Positions 1 through 6,123 are shown, counted from the first letter of the stretch. The stretch: DNA of 6,503 bases from an uncultured Planctomycetaceae bacterium (GCA_937975745.1 CALJUK010001046.1:1-6503), one strand, 5' to 3'. Numbers and translations: made by a program. The notes: a model not told the origin generated them from the sequence alone.

Positions 1-44
1 TAACAGTTTTCTGAACGCCCTCAAATCTGTGGCATGCACACACA

Positions 45-72
45 AGACTTCAGATTGGGGCTCCTGAAGTTT
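45..72. repeat. Stem-loop near window edge
   Basis: ACTTCAG at 47-53 and CTGAAGT at 64-70 form a perfect 7-bp stem around a 10-nt loop; a G-T and an A-T pair extend it to 9 bp (45-72). Only a short T run (70-72) follows on the plus strand, so it is at best a weak terminator for a gene ending left of the window. The upstream gene is not visible, so the role is unknown. Confidence 0.3.
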
Positions 73-106
73 CCCGTTACGCCAAAGCCTTGTGCTTACG
101 ACGGAA

Positions 107-144
107 CGGCAGAGCCTCTTCAATTCTCACCGGCAGAGCCGGTG
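107..144. repeat. Repeated CGGCAGAGCC word with perfect hairpin
   Basis: The 10-mer CGGCAGAGCC occurs at 107-116 and again at 131-140. The second copy lies in a perfect palindromic hairpin, CACCGGC-AGA-GCCGGTG (128-144), with a 7-bp stem and a 3-nt loop. A GC-rich hairpin with a partner copy nearby looks like a dispersed REP-like or small non-autonomous repeat. I recall similar GGCAGAGCC hairpins between genes of planctomycetes, but that is from memory and untested. No gene is supported in 1-164. Confidence 0.45.
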
Positions 145-164
145 GCTTAACGTTGAGTTACTAC

Positions 165-166
165 TA
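165..166. repeat. TA target-site duplication, left copy
   Basis: The dinucleotide TA directly abuts the left inverted repeat, and TA also directly follows the right inverted repeat at 1568-1569. Duplication of a TA target is the insertion signature of the IS630/Tc1/mariner superfamily. Two bases alone carry little weight, but both sit exactly at the ends of paired repeats flanking an IS630-like transposase. Confidence 0.7.
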
Positions 167-184
167 GATGTCAATCCGACAATC
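167..184 (+). repeat. IS630 left terminal inverted repeat
   Basis: GATGTCAATCCGACAATC. Compared with the reverse complement of the right end, GTTGTCGATTCGGCAATC, 14 of 18 positions agree, and the mismatches are scattered as expected for an old, decaying element. This end is the likely transposase binding and cleavage site. Confidence 0.8.
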
Positions 185-261
185 GGCATCGCTTGGCGTT
201 TGGGTTTTGTGACAGACTTCGCAAAGCTCGTATTTCCCCAACTGAAACAGGGAGGTCTCTC

Positions 262-1497
262 ATGCCGGGCAAGGCGGCCAAGGTGGTCATTACGAAACGT
301 CTACAGGATGTTCTGTTGACGATGAGTCGATCGATCACGATTTCGTTTCAACTCCGGCAACGTGCTCAGATTATTCTGCTCGGCTTTGAAGTGCAGCTCA
401 ATGCTGAGATCGAAGACATTGTGGGGCTGGGGCACGATGCCGTCGGTCGCTGGCGGTCGTCCGTGTGAATTCACTGCCGAGCAGTTCACGATGATCTTCG
501 CCGTGGCATGCGAGTCGGTGGAAGAGTCCGGTCGTCCGGTAGCTCGCTGGACGCAGCGTGAACTGATTGATGAGGTTGTCCAGCGCGGGATCGTCAAATC
601 GATCTCGACCAGCCATCTGAGCACACTACTGGCCGAGGCGCAATGGCAGCCTCACAACTCCCGGTACTGGCTGAATACGAAAGAATCCGACCCGGAAGTC
701 TTCCACCAGCAGGTGCAGACGGTGTGTGAGTGTTACCTCCAAGCTGCAGAACTGCTGGCTGCGTTTGATACGCACACGGTGTGTATCAATGAGATGACAG
801 GCATCCAGGCTCTGGAACGAATCGCTCCGAAAAAAAGATGCGGCCCGGACGGCATGTGCCGCTTTCATACGAGCTGCCGCTCGGATCAGAAACCGGGAGC
901 GGAAGCTCCACAAAACGACGGACATCGGCCCGAGCAGGAGGAGCGGATCGAATTCGAATACATCCGGCACGGCACGCAGTGTCTGATCGCCAGTTTCATT
1001 GTGGTCACCGGCGAGTCGGTGTCTCCCACCGTCGGACCGACACGCACCGAAGAAGATTTTCTGGGACACTGCAAACGCACGATCATGCTCCATCCGAATT
1101 CGTGGCGTCTGATCATGGACCAGCTCAGTACGCACGGCTCGGAAAGTCTCGTCCGGTGGGTCGTGGCGATGGAAGAGCTGAAACTGTCGGTGGAAGAACT
1201 GGGTGTCAAAGGAACGTCGGGAATCCTGACGTCGCTGGCGACCCGTAAGAGTATCTCTCATCGGCGGATCGGCATCTCCGCTTTATCTACGTTCCCAAAC
1301 GTTCCCAAACACAGTTCGTGGCTGAACCAGGTGGAGATCTGGTTCAGCGTGATAGTGCACCGCGCGTGCTGAAGCGAGGAGAGTTCAACTCACTGAAAGC
1401 GTTGCGGCAGCGTCTACTGGACTTCATCGACTTCTTCATCCGCACGATGGCCAAACCATACCGGTGGACGTATACCGGTCAGCCGCTCACTACATGA
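262..1497 (+). pseudogene. IS630-family transposase, multiply disrupted
   Basis: This is a DDE-type transposase remnant. It starts at ATG 262, six nt after GGAGG (251-255), with an N-terminal helix-turn-helix part reading MPGKAAKVV...QRAQIILLGF up to GRWR. At about 454-457 the family pattern jumps to GRPCEFTAEQ in the next frame: roughly 35-40 residues normally found between these motifs appear deleted and the frame shifts, giving a stop at 466-468. The second frame then runs to 1372 with typical motifs: SGRPVARWTQRELIDE, SRYWLNTKE, EMTGIQALER, EFEYIRHGTQ, VGPTRTEEDF, the MDQLSTH catalytic Asp (codon 1118-1120) and SWLNQVEIWF with the catalytic Glu (codon 1334-1336). The first catalytic Asp is replaced by Asn (AAT, 788-790). 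Further lesions are a likely shift at the A7 run 830-836, a missing base near 1250, a 10-bp duplication (1291-1310) and a shift near 1361, after which the last frame gives RVLKRGEF...RWTYTGQPLTT and stop 1495-1497. Family motifs are from memory; the frames and residues are read directly. Confidence 0.9.
1289..1310 (+). repeat. 10-bp tandem duplication inside transposase
   Basis: GTTCCCAAAC is present twice head to tail at 1291-1300 and 1301-1310, with the AC at 1289-1290 extending the periodicity. Removing one copy and adding one base near 1250 restores the family pattern YLSSADRHLRFIYVPK followed by HSSWLNQ. The duplication is thus probably a replication-slippage event in the dead gene. By size it shifts the frame by +1 and cancels the upstream -1. 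Confidence 0.85.
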
Positions 1498-1549
1498 AGG
1501 GTTGGCAAAATGAACAAGACGCAGCCAAAGCAGACTCGCATTCAACACT

Positions 1550-1567
1550 GATTGCCGAATCGACAAC
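1550..1567 (-). repeat. IS630 right terminal inverted repeat
   Basis: On the plus strand it reads GATTGCCGAATCGACAAC; the reverse complement matches the left end at 14 of 18 positions. It lies 52 nt after the transposase stop and is followed directly by TA (1568-1569), the second copy of the target dinucleotide. Confidence 0.8.
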
Positions 1568-1569
1568 TA
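1568..1569. repeat. TA target-site duplication, right copy
   Basis: TA directly after the right inverted repeat pairs with TA at 165-166. Host sequence resumes from 1570. Confidence 0.7.
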
Positions 1570-1660
1570 TGTGATTCTCATCGGTCTGAAGTCAGTCCAG
1601 CGGACGTCCTTGGCACGGACATCACGAACCATTGCGTATCCAGCCAACACTCTGACTGAA

Positions 1661-1757
1661 TCAAAGTCGAGTCGTCTCGGCGAGAATGCACATCTCGATG
1701 AATTCACGGCAAGGTTCGACGTGGTCGCCCATCAGGACTCAAGATCACTCATCCGGT
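1661..1757 (-). pseudogene. Remnant duplicate of the gyrB 3' end
   Basis: Read on the minus strand, 1735 down to 1661 encodes LMGDHVEPCREFIEM, nine further residues, then TGA. The true GyrB C-terminus just upstream reads LMGDHVEPRREFIEK, eight more residues (HALDVTEL), then DV and a stop. At nucleotide level, 1694-1735 matches 1892-1933 at 36 of 42 positions. Weaker similarity with small indels continues to about 1757, corresponding to the codons for DEIFRV. The remnant has a stop codon in frame at 1739-1741 and no start, so it is non-coding debris. It lies about 200 nt downstream of the matching part of gyrB in the same orientation. It is either what is left of a second gyrB (or a related type II topoisomerase B gene) after deletion, or an old local tandem duplication. 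Similarity to an antisense or regulatory element cannot be excluded. Confidence 0.85.
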
Positions 1758-1783
1758 AAAAATGGAGCCCTCGCGCGTTTCAA

Positions 1784-1857
1784 ACTTTGTGTCTCACAGA
1801 CTCAAGGTTTATGTCTCAGATCTCAGACTTTGTGTCTCCCACCAAACTTGTCGGCTC
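1784..1857. repeat. Degenerate ~21-bp tandem repeats after gyrB
   Basis: The 12-mer ACTTTGTGTCTC occurs exactly at 1784-1795 and 1827-1838. A diverged copy (GGTTTATGTCTC, 9 of 12) lies between them at 1806-1817, and a poorer copy begins near 1846, so the spacing is 19-22 bp. The last unit overlaps the gyrB stop codon region. No hairpin with a T tract typical of an intrinsic terminator is clear here. Function is unknown; it could be a decayed repeat or a binding array. Confidence 0.5.
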
Positions 1858-4339
1858 AGACGTCGAGTTCGGTGACGTCCAGGGCGTGTTTCTCGATGAA
1901 CTCGCGGCGGGGTTCGACGTGGTCCCCCATCAACACGCGGAAGATTTCATCGGCGGCGACCGCGTCGTTCATCGTCACTCGCAGCAGCATCCGCCTTTCG
2001 GGGTCCATGCTCGTGTCCCACAATTCCTCGGAGTTCATTTCGCCCAGACCTTTGAAGCGGGTGACCTTCAGGCCCTTTTCGCCCATGTCCCGTAGCGTTT
2101 CGAGCAACTCGCGAAGCGACGTCAACGGGTGGTCGCCTTCCTCGTTGATCAGCGTGAACGAGTAAACCTGCTCCGCGTTGACGATTGGTGCGGGAATCAG
2201 ATCCGGCAACGTAATGCCGTAGTCCCTCAGCTTCTGCAACTGAGTGTTGATGCCGCGGACTTCGTGCAGTTCGATCAACTGGAGTGCTTGCGCCGGAGTC
2301 GCTGTTTCGCTGGTCGGCTGCTCCTCTTCGTCGGCGACCTGGACTTCTTCACCCTGGCGGGCGGCTTCGGCCTGCGTGAACTTCTCCAGAGCATCGGGTG
2401 TGTGGAACCAGTGCTGCTCTCCCTTGAAGAAAACACGGTATCGCGGCAGGTTCCCCGTATCCGGATCAAGATGTTCGGCCAGCCGTTTCAGCTCGACGCC
2501 ACGACGGTCGAGTGCCTCCAGCGGTTCCCTCATCTCCAGCATCAGGTCGACGACCTTGCGGAGATGGTCTCCCTGGAAGATCGTTCCGTCCCGATGACAC
2601 CGCAGTGACGCCCCATCGAGACCCAGCTCGATGAGTTCCTGCATCATCTTTTCGTGGGTCTGCACGTAGCGGACATTCTTCTTCTGGATGACGCGATACA
2701 GTGGCGGCTGAGCGATGTAGACACAACCCTGATTGACCAGCTCGCGCATGTGGCGGAACAGAAACGTCAGCAACAGCGTCCGAATGTGGCTGCCGTCAAC
2801 GTCAGCATCGGTCATGACGATGATCTTGCCGTACCGCCGTTTGCTGACGTCAATCCCCTCGGCTGCCGGCGGAATACCGACCGCCTTGAAGATGTTAGAA
2901 ATTTCCGCGTTGTCGAGGACCTTGACCAGTTGGGCTTTCTCAACGTTGAGGATCTTTCCCCGCAGCGGCAGAATCGCCTGAATGTTCGAATCGCGCCCGG
3001 TGTCGGCTGAACCACCGGCCGAATCTCCTTCGACCAGGTAGAGCTCGGTAATGTCGAGTTCGCGGCTGCGGCAATCGCGAAGCTTTTCGGGAAGGCCACC
3101 CGTGGTGAGGGCTCCCTTGCGACGGACCATTTCCCGCTGCTTACGGGCCGCTTCGCGGGCTTCGGCTGCCAGGAGACCTTTCTGTGAGATCTTCTTGGCG
3201 ACGCCAGGGTTCTCTTCGAAGAAGCGCATCAGGCCGTCGTTCACGACCGATGTCACGATTCCTTCGACTTCGCCGTTCCCCAGTTTGGTTTTCGTTTGCC
3301 CTTCGAACTGCGGATCGGGAATCCGGACGGCAATGATGGCCGTCATGCCTTCGCGGAAGTCATCACCGGTGGGGACAAAATCCTTGAAGATGCCTTCCTT
3401 CTTGCCGTAAGCGTTAATGGAGCGGGTGACGGCACTGCGGAAGCCGCTGAGGTGTGTCCCCCCTTCCATATTGAAGATATTGTTGGCGAAGGCACGCACA
3501 TTCTCGGTGAAACCGTCGTTGTGCTGGAAAGCGACATCGACTTGACAGCCTTCGACTTCGCCGGTGATCGAGATGACCTCGGAATACAACGAGTTCTCGG
3601 TCCGGTTGAGATGCTGCACGAAGGCGATCAGGCCGTCTTCGTAGTGGAACTCGTCAGACTGGCTGCTCCGCTCGTCAGAAATACGGATCCGGACGCCGGC
3701 GTTCAGGAAGGCCAACTCCTGCAACCGTTTGGCGAGGATGTCATAGGTAAACTTCGGTTCGCGGAAGATTTGCGGATCGGGTTTGAAGGTGATCTTCGTC
3801 CCAGTCTGGTCGGTCTTGCCGATCTTCTTGATATCGCCCTTCTTTTCGCCACGGACGAATTCCATGTTGTAGACGGTTCCATCGCGGCGGATCTCGGCTT
3901 CCAGCCACTCACTGAGGGCATTGACGGCCGTGATGCCGACGCCGTGGAGTCCGCCCGTTCCTGTCTTATAGCCACTCTCGCGATCGAACTTTCCACCGGC
4001 GTGAATTTCCGTCAGAACGACTTCGAGTGCCGTTCGATTATTCATGTCGGGCATTTCGCCGACAGGAATACCACGTCCGTCGTCGATGCAGGTCACGCTG
4101 CCGTCGGCATTAATCTTCACACTGATGACTGTGGCATAGCCATTGACGGCCTCGTCGATACTGTTGTCGACGACTTCGAACACCAGGTGATGCAGACCGC
4201 GGGAGGTTGTATCACCGATGTACATGGCGGGGCGGGTGCGAATTCCCTGCACACCTTCGAGAGCGCGGATGTTGCGTTCATCGTAGCCAGCCGCTGCCCG
4301 GGTTGGTTGCGTCGGGGGCATGTTCGTTGTTTCGTCCAA
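1856..4339 (-). CDS. gyrB: DNA gyrase subunit B
   Basis: ATPase subunit of the type IIA topoisomerase gyrase (GyrA2GyrB2), which adds negative supercoils ahead of and behind replication forks. Positions are numbered from the proposed TTG start (827 aa). The N-terminal GHKL ATPase shows the catalytic Glu in FEVVDNSIDEA (E55), DDGRGIP (from D86), the ATP-lid GTGGLHGVG (to about 135) and an Arg at the coumarin-contact position (R152). The transducer Lys loop is QTKTKLGN (348-355). The TOPRIM domain follows: EGDSAGG (437-443), GKILNVEKA (461-469), DADVDG (511-516), then PPLY. A roughly 160-residue insert (about 582-745), with an acidic stretch near 664-678, precedes the C-terminal RFKGLGEMN (761-769) and EPRREFIE (809-816). 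Such an insert is known from proteobacterial GyrB and makes the protein about 800 aa or more rather than about 640. TTG at 4337-4339 is preferred because AGGAG lies 9 nt upstream; ATG 4321 and GTG 4393 are the alternatives. GyrB rather than ParE is favoured by the replication-gene context and QTKTKLGN, but the partner gene gyrA is not visible. Confidence 0.98.
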   Translation of the reverse strand: MDETTNMPPTQPTRAAAGYDERNIRALEGVQGIRTRPAMYIGDTTSRGLHHLVFEVVDNSIDEAVNGYATVISVKINADGSVTCIDDGRGIPVGEMPDMNNRTALEVVLTEIHAGGKFDRESGYKTGTGGLHGVGITAVNALSEWLEAEIRRDGTVYNMEFVRGEKKGDIKKIGKTDQTGTKITFKPDPQIFREPKFTYDILAKRLQELAFLNAGVRIRISDERSSQSDEFHYEDGLIAFVQHLNRTENSLYSEVISITGEVEGCQVDVAFQHNDGFTENVRAFANNIFNMEGGTHLSGFRSAVTRSINAYGKKEGIFKDFVPTGDDFREGMTAIIAVRIPDPQFEGQTKTKLGNGEVEGIVTSVVNDGLMRFFEENPGVAKKISQKGLLAAEAREAARKQREMVRRKGALTTGGLPEKLRDCRSRELDITELYLVEGDSAGGSADTGRDSNIQAILPLRGKILNVEKAQLVKVLDNAEISNIFKAVGIPPAAEGIDVSKRRYGKIIVMTDADVDGSHIRTLLLTFLFRHMRELVNQGCVYIAQPPLYRVIQKKNVRYVQTHEKMMQELIELGLDGASLRCHRDGTIFQGDHLRKVVDLMLEMREPLEALDRRGVELKRLAEHLDPDTGNLPRYRVFFKGEQHWFHTPDALEKFTQAEAARQGEEVQVADEEEQPTSETATPAQALQLIELHEVRGINTQLQKLRDYGITLPDLIPAPIVNAEQVYSFTLINEEGDHPLTSLRELLETLRDMGEKGLKVTRFKGLGEMNSEELWDTSMDPERRMLLRVTMNDAVAADEIFRVLMGDHVEPRREFIEKHALDVTELDV

Positions 4340-4348
4340 TGTCTCAAA

Positions 4349-4353
4349 CTCCT
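4349..4353 (-). promoter_or_regulatory. Ribosome binding site deciding gyrB start
   Basis: AGGAG on the minus strand lies 9 nt upstream of TTG (4337-4339) and 27 nt upstream of the first ATG (4319-4321), which itself has no good purine-rich site. The spacing supports initiation at the TTG codon, adding six residues before the Met of MPPTQPTR. The longer GTG start at 4393 would place this AGGAG inside the coding region. Confidence 0.5.
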
Positions 4354-4489
4354 GGGTAGCATTCTCCCGGTCTGATCGCTGGCGCGTTCCCACCGGCTAC
4401 CGCCGGCTTCCGCCGCAAACAGAATTCAGTCAATCAATCCGGGTCTTCAAACTGGGAATATCGGCCTCTGAATCTCAACCACGTGTCGT

Positions 4490-4819
4490 TCACGGTGCAC
4501 CCGGCTTCAGGTCGCCCTTCAGGCGAAACTTGATGTCCGTCACACGCATCGTTGGGTATTTTTTCTGGAAGGTCTGAAGAATGCGGTCTTTCTCAAACGA
4601 AGCCAACTCGGACAACAGGGGGGAGTTTCCAACGGCCACCTGCAACACGCCGCCGTTCAGCTTGAGGACTCTTGTGGCTGCCGCAAACCGCGATCCGGCC
4701 GCGTCCGACCAGGCTTGCTGCAACTGTCCGCCTCCCTGAACTTTTGCCAAACCCCGCAATGCAATCAGCTCGGAAAGCACCTGCGAAAGCTGTTGCGGTT
4801 CTCGGCGTCCTGAACTCAT
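4490..4819 (-). CDS. dciA: DciA-like helicase loader (DUF721)
   Basis: A 109-residue protein of the DUF721/DciA family. DciA is the ancestral bacterial factor that helps place the replicative helicase DnaB on DNA, doing the job of DnaC/DnaI in lineages without those phage-derived loaders. Visible family traits: an N-terminal helical segment (LSQVLSELIALRGL, 11-24), the conserved Trp in QQAWSDAAG (W37), a strand-rich core with GVLQVAVGNSPLLSELASF (about 57-75), and the closing IKFRLKG (96-102). The rest forms a KH-like alpha/beta fold in known members. ATG 4819 is chosen because AGGA lies 9 nt upstream and the start is 11 nt after the dnaN stop, suggesting co-transcription and perhaps translational coupling. 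An in-frame upstream extension to 4885 would overlap dnaN and lacks family similarity. Low sequence conservation of the family keeps this below certainty. Confidence 0.88.
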   Translation of the reverse strand: MSSGRREPQQLSQVLSELIALRGLAKVQGGGQLQQAWSDAAGSRFAAATRVLKLNGGVLQVAVGNSPLLSELASFEKDRILQTFQKKYPTMRVTDIKFRLKGDLKPGAP

Positions 4820-4830
4820 CGCTGGCGATC

Positions 4831-6087
4831 CTACTCCGCTTCGGAAAAGGAGGAATACAAAGCACGGCTCACAGGACCGTGACACACATTCTCTGAAACA
4901 CCGCGCGTACTTGGCTGTCCTACGGTTTTTCTGTGGCGACGGTCCCGCTCCCTTCCCCCCATGCTCGGCAGCGCTTCACCGTCGCGAGAGTGGGGCATAA
5001 TCACGTACGAGTACGAATCGCCGACCGACATCAGAACGGCAGACTCGCTATCGATCAGGTTGAGTGTGACTGGTGTCTCCGCTTCCAACACCCGCAAGAA
5101 CTCAGCCACATACCGCGGATCGAAGGCTATAACAATTGGTTCGCCGTCGTAGCTGATCGGCATCTGAACCTTCGAATCGCCCACGTCGGCCGCCTGGCTG
5201 GAGAGAGTCAGCATCCCATCGGCAAAGTTGAAGTCCACACTGCGGCTGTCTGTGTTGGTGACGATTTGTGACTGCCGAACAACCGAGTAAAGCGGGCCGG
5301 CGACGACGTCGACCTTGGCGTTGAAGTCGTGTGGCAGAACATCCCGATACTTTGGGAAGCGTCCTTCGACCAGACGGCTGTAAACCGTTGAGCGACCGTT
5401 CTTGAACAGAACGTCGTTTTCCCGAATTGAAATCAGCAGGTCGTCGTCCTCGTCGGTAATGCTGCGTTCGATGAGCAGCATGGCCTTCGTCGGCACAACG
5501 GGTGCAGTCCCCGACAGCTCGGCTCCCCCTTCGCTGCGGCAACCAGACTTGGCGACCGCCCGACGCCGACCGGCCGTGGCCGCCAGAGTGAGGCGGGCCC
5601 CTTCCGGCTCGAGCAGGATTCCACCGAGCGCATAGCGGGTGCTTTCGTTGTCGGTCGCGAAAACCGTGCGGCGGATCTGGTCCCGGAACTCGCCCGCATT
5701 GACGGCAAAGTAAACGCTCGCATCAAACTCTGCCACAGGTGGAAACTCGGCCGGATTCGACGAAGCCAGGTGGAACTCGCTGTGCGCTCCCCGCAGCCAG
5801 ATCGCGTTTTCGGTGACATCGAGGTCGACGGATTCGTCACTCAACTCACGCAGGACCGAGATGACATGCTGAGTCGGCAGCAAAGTCTCGCCGGTCGAAT
5901 CGGTTTCCACCTCGGCCAGTTCGTACCGAATACCGACTTCCTGGTCGGTTCCGATCAAGGTTGCCCGGCCTTCCTCAACTTGCAGTTTAATGTTCTTCAG
6001 GATGTCGCGTGACGTCTTGGACGGTACGACACCGGCGACGATCTGCAATGCGCTGGCCAGGGCGGTTCGCTGCAATCTCAGTTTCAT
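4831..6087 (-). CDS. dnaN: DNA polymerase III sliding clamp (beta)
   Basis: The beta clamp, a ring-shaped homodimer that encircles DNA and tethers the polymerase and repair proteins. From ATG 6087 the protein is 418 aa. Domain 1 starts with MKLRLQRTALASALQIVAGV and includes TLIGTDQEVGIRY. Domain 2 covers FPPVAEFD through FRDQIRRTVFATDNESTRYALGGILLE and a TAGRRRAV segment, where the family usually has TDGxR. Domain 3 includes EGRFPKYRDVLP, IAFDPRYVAEFL and the C-terminal strand YVIMP (361-365), which in most clamps lies within a few residues of the stop and forms part of the protein-binding pocket. Here about 53 further residues follow, rich in Arg, beginning after a G6 run (4955-4960); one G fewer would end the protein at 4920-4922. 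ATG 6087 gives the canonical N-terminus; ATG 6093 and GTG 6123 are in frame upstream, with AGAAG at 6099-6103 serving either ATG. First of three same-strand genes with dciA and gyrB. Confidence 0.97.
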   Translation of the reverse strand: MKLRLQRTALASALQIVAGVVPSKTSRDILKNIKLQVEEGRATLIGTDQEVGIRYELAEVETDSTGETLLPTQHVISVLRELSDESVDLDVTENAIWLRGAHSEFHLASSNPAEFPPVAEFDASVYFAVNAGEFRDQIRRTVFATDNESTRYALGGILLEPEGARLTLAATAGRRRAVAKSGCRSEGGAELSGTAPVVPTKAMLLIERSITDEDDDLLISIRENDVLFKNGRSTVYSRLVEGRFPKYRDVLPHDFNAKVDVVAGPLYSVVRQSQIVTNTDSRSVDFNFADGMLTLSSQAADVGDSKVQMPISYDGEPIVIAFDPRYVAEFLRVLEAETPVTLNLIDSESAVLMSVGDSYSYVIMPHSRDGEALPSMGGRERDRRHRKTVGQPSTRGVSENVCHGPVSRALYSSFSEAE

Positions 6088-6123
6088 GGGCATGCCATCT
6101 TCTGGAGTCTGTCGCAAGGTCAC

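Larger units (their letters stand above)
167..1567 (+). mobile_element. Decayed IS630-family insertion sequence
   Basis: This 1401-bp element is bounded by imperfect 18-bp terminal inverted repeats (167-184 and 1550-1567, 14 of 18 positions matching) and flanked by TA on both sides. It carries one transposase reading region on the plus strand (262-1497), opposite to gyrB, which starts after a strong GGAGG at 251-255. Gene content, ends and target duplication agree with the IS630 family. The transposase is broken by several frameshifts and has a changed catalytic residue, so the copy should not move by itself; an intact relative elsewhere in the genome might still act on its ends. It landed in the gene-poor stretch downstream of gyrB. 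Confidence 0.88.

Noticed and set aside
626..1261. Minus-strand open frame of 211 codons
   Set aside because: Antisense to the recognisable transposase motifs; no family features.
362..1372. A seemingly intact 336-codon transposase gene
   Set aside because: Its first ~30 residues are out of frame with the true N-terminus, which starts at 262. The open frame persists only because frameshifts cancel, and it ends before the conserved C-terminus.
1756..1790. gyrB terminator ending in ATTTTTACC on the minus strand
   Set aside because: No stable inverted repeat directly precedes the T run.
3296..4375. Long plus-strand open frame of 359 codons
   Set aside because: It lies fully antisense to the ATPase domain of gyrB, whose motifs are intact; its composition is that of a reverse-frame shadow.
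4393..4406. Hairpin CCGGC-TACC-GCCGG in the gyrB leader
   Set aside because: A 5-bp stem in GC-rich sequence is expected by chance; no riboswitch or attenuator pattern accompanies it.
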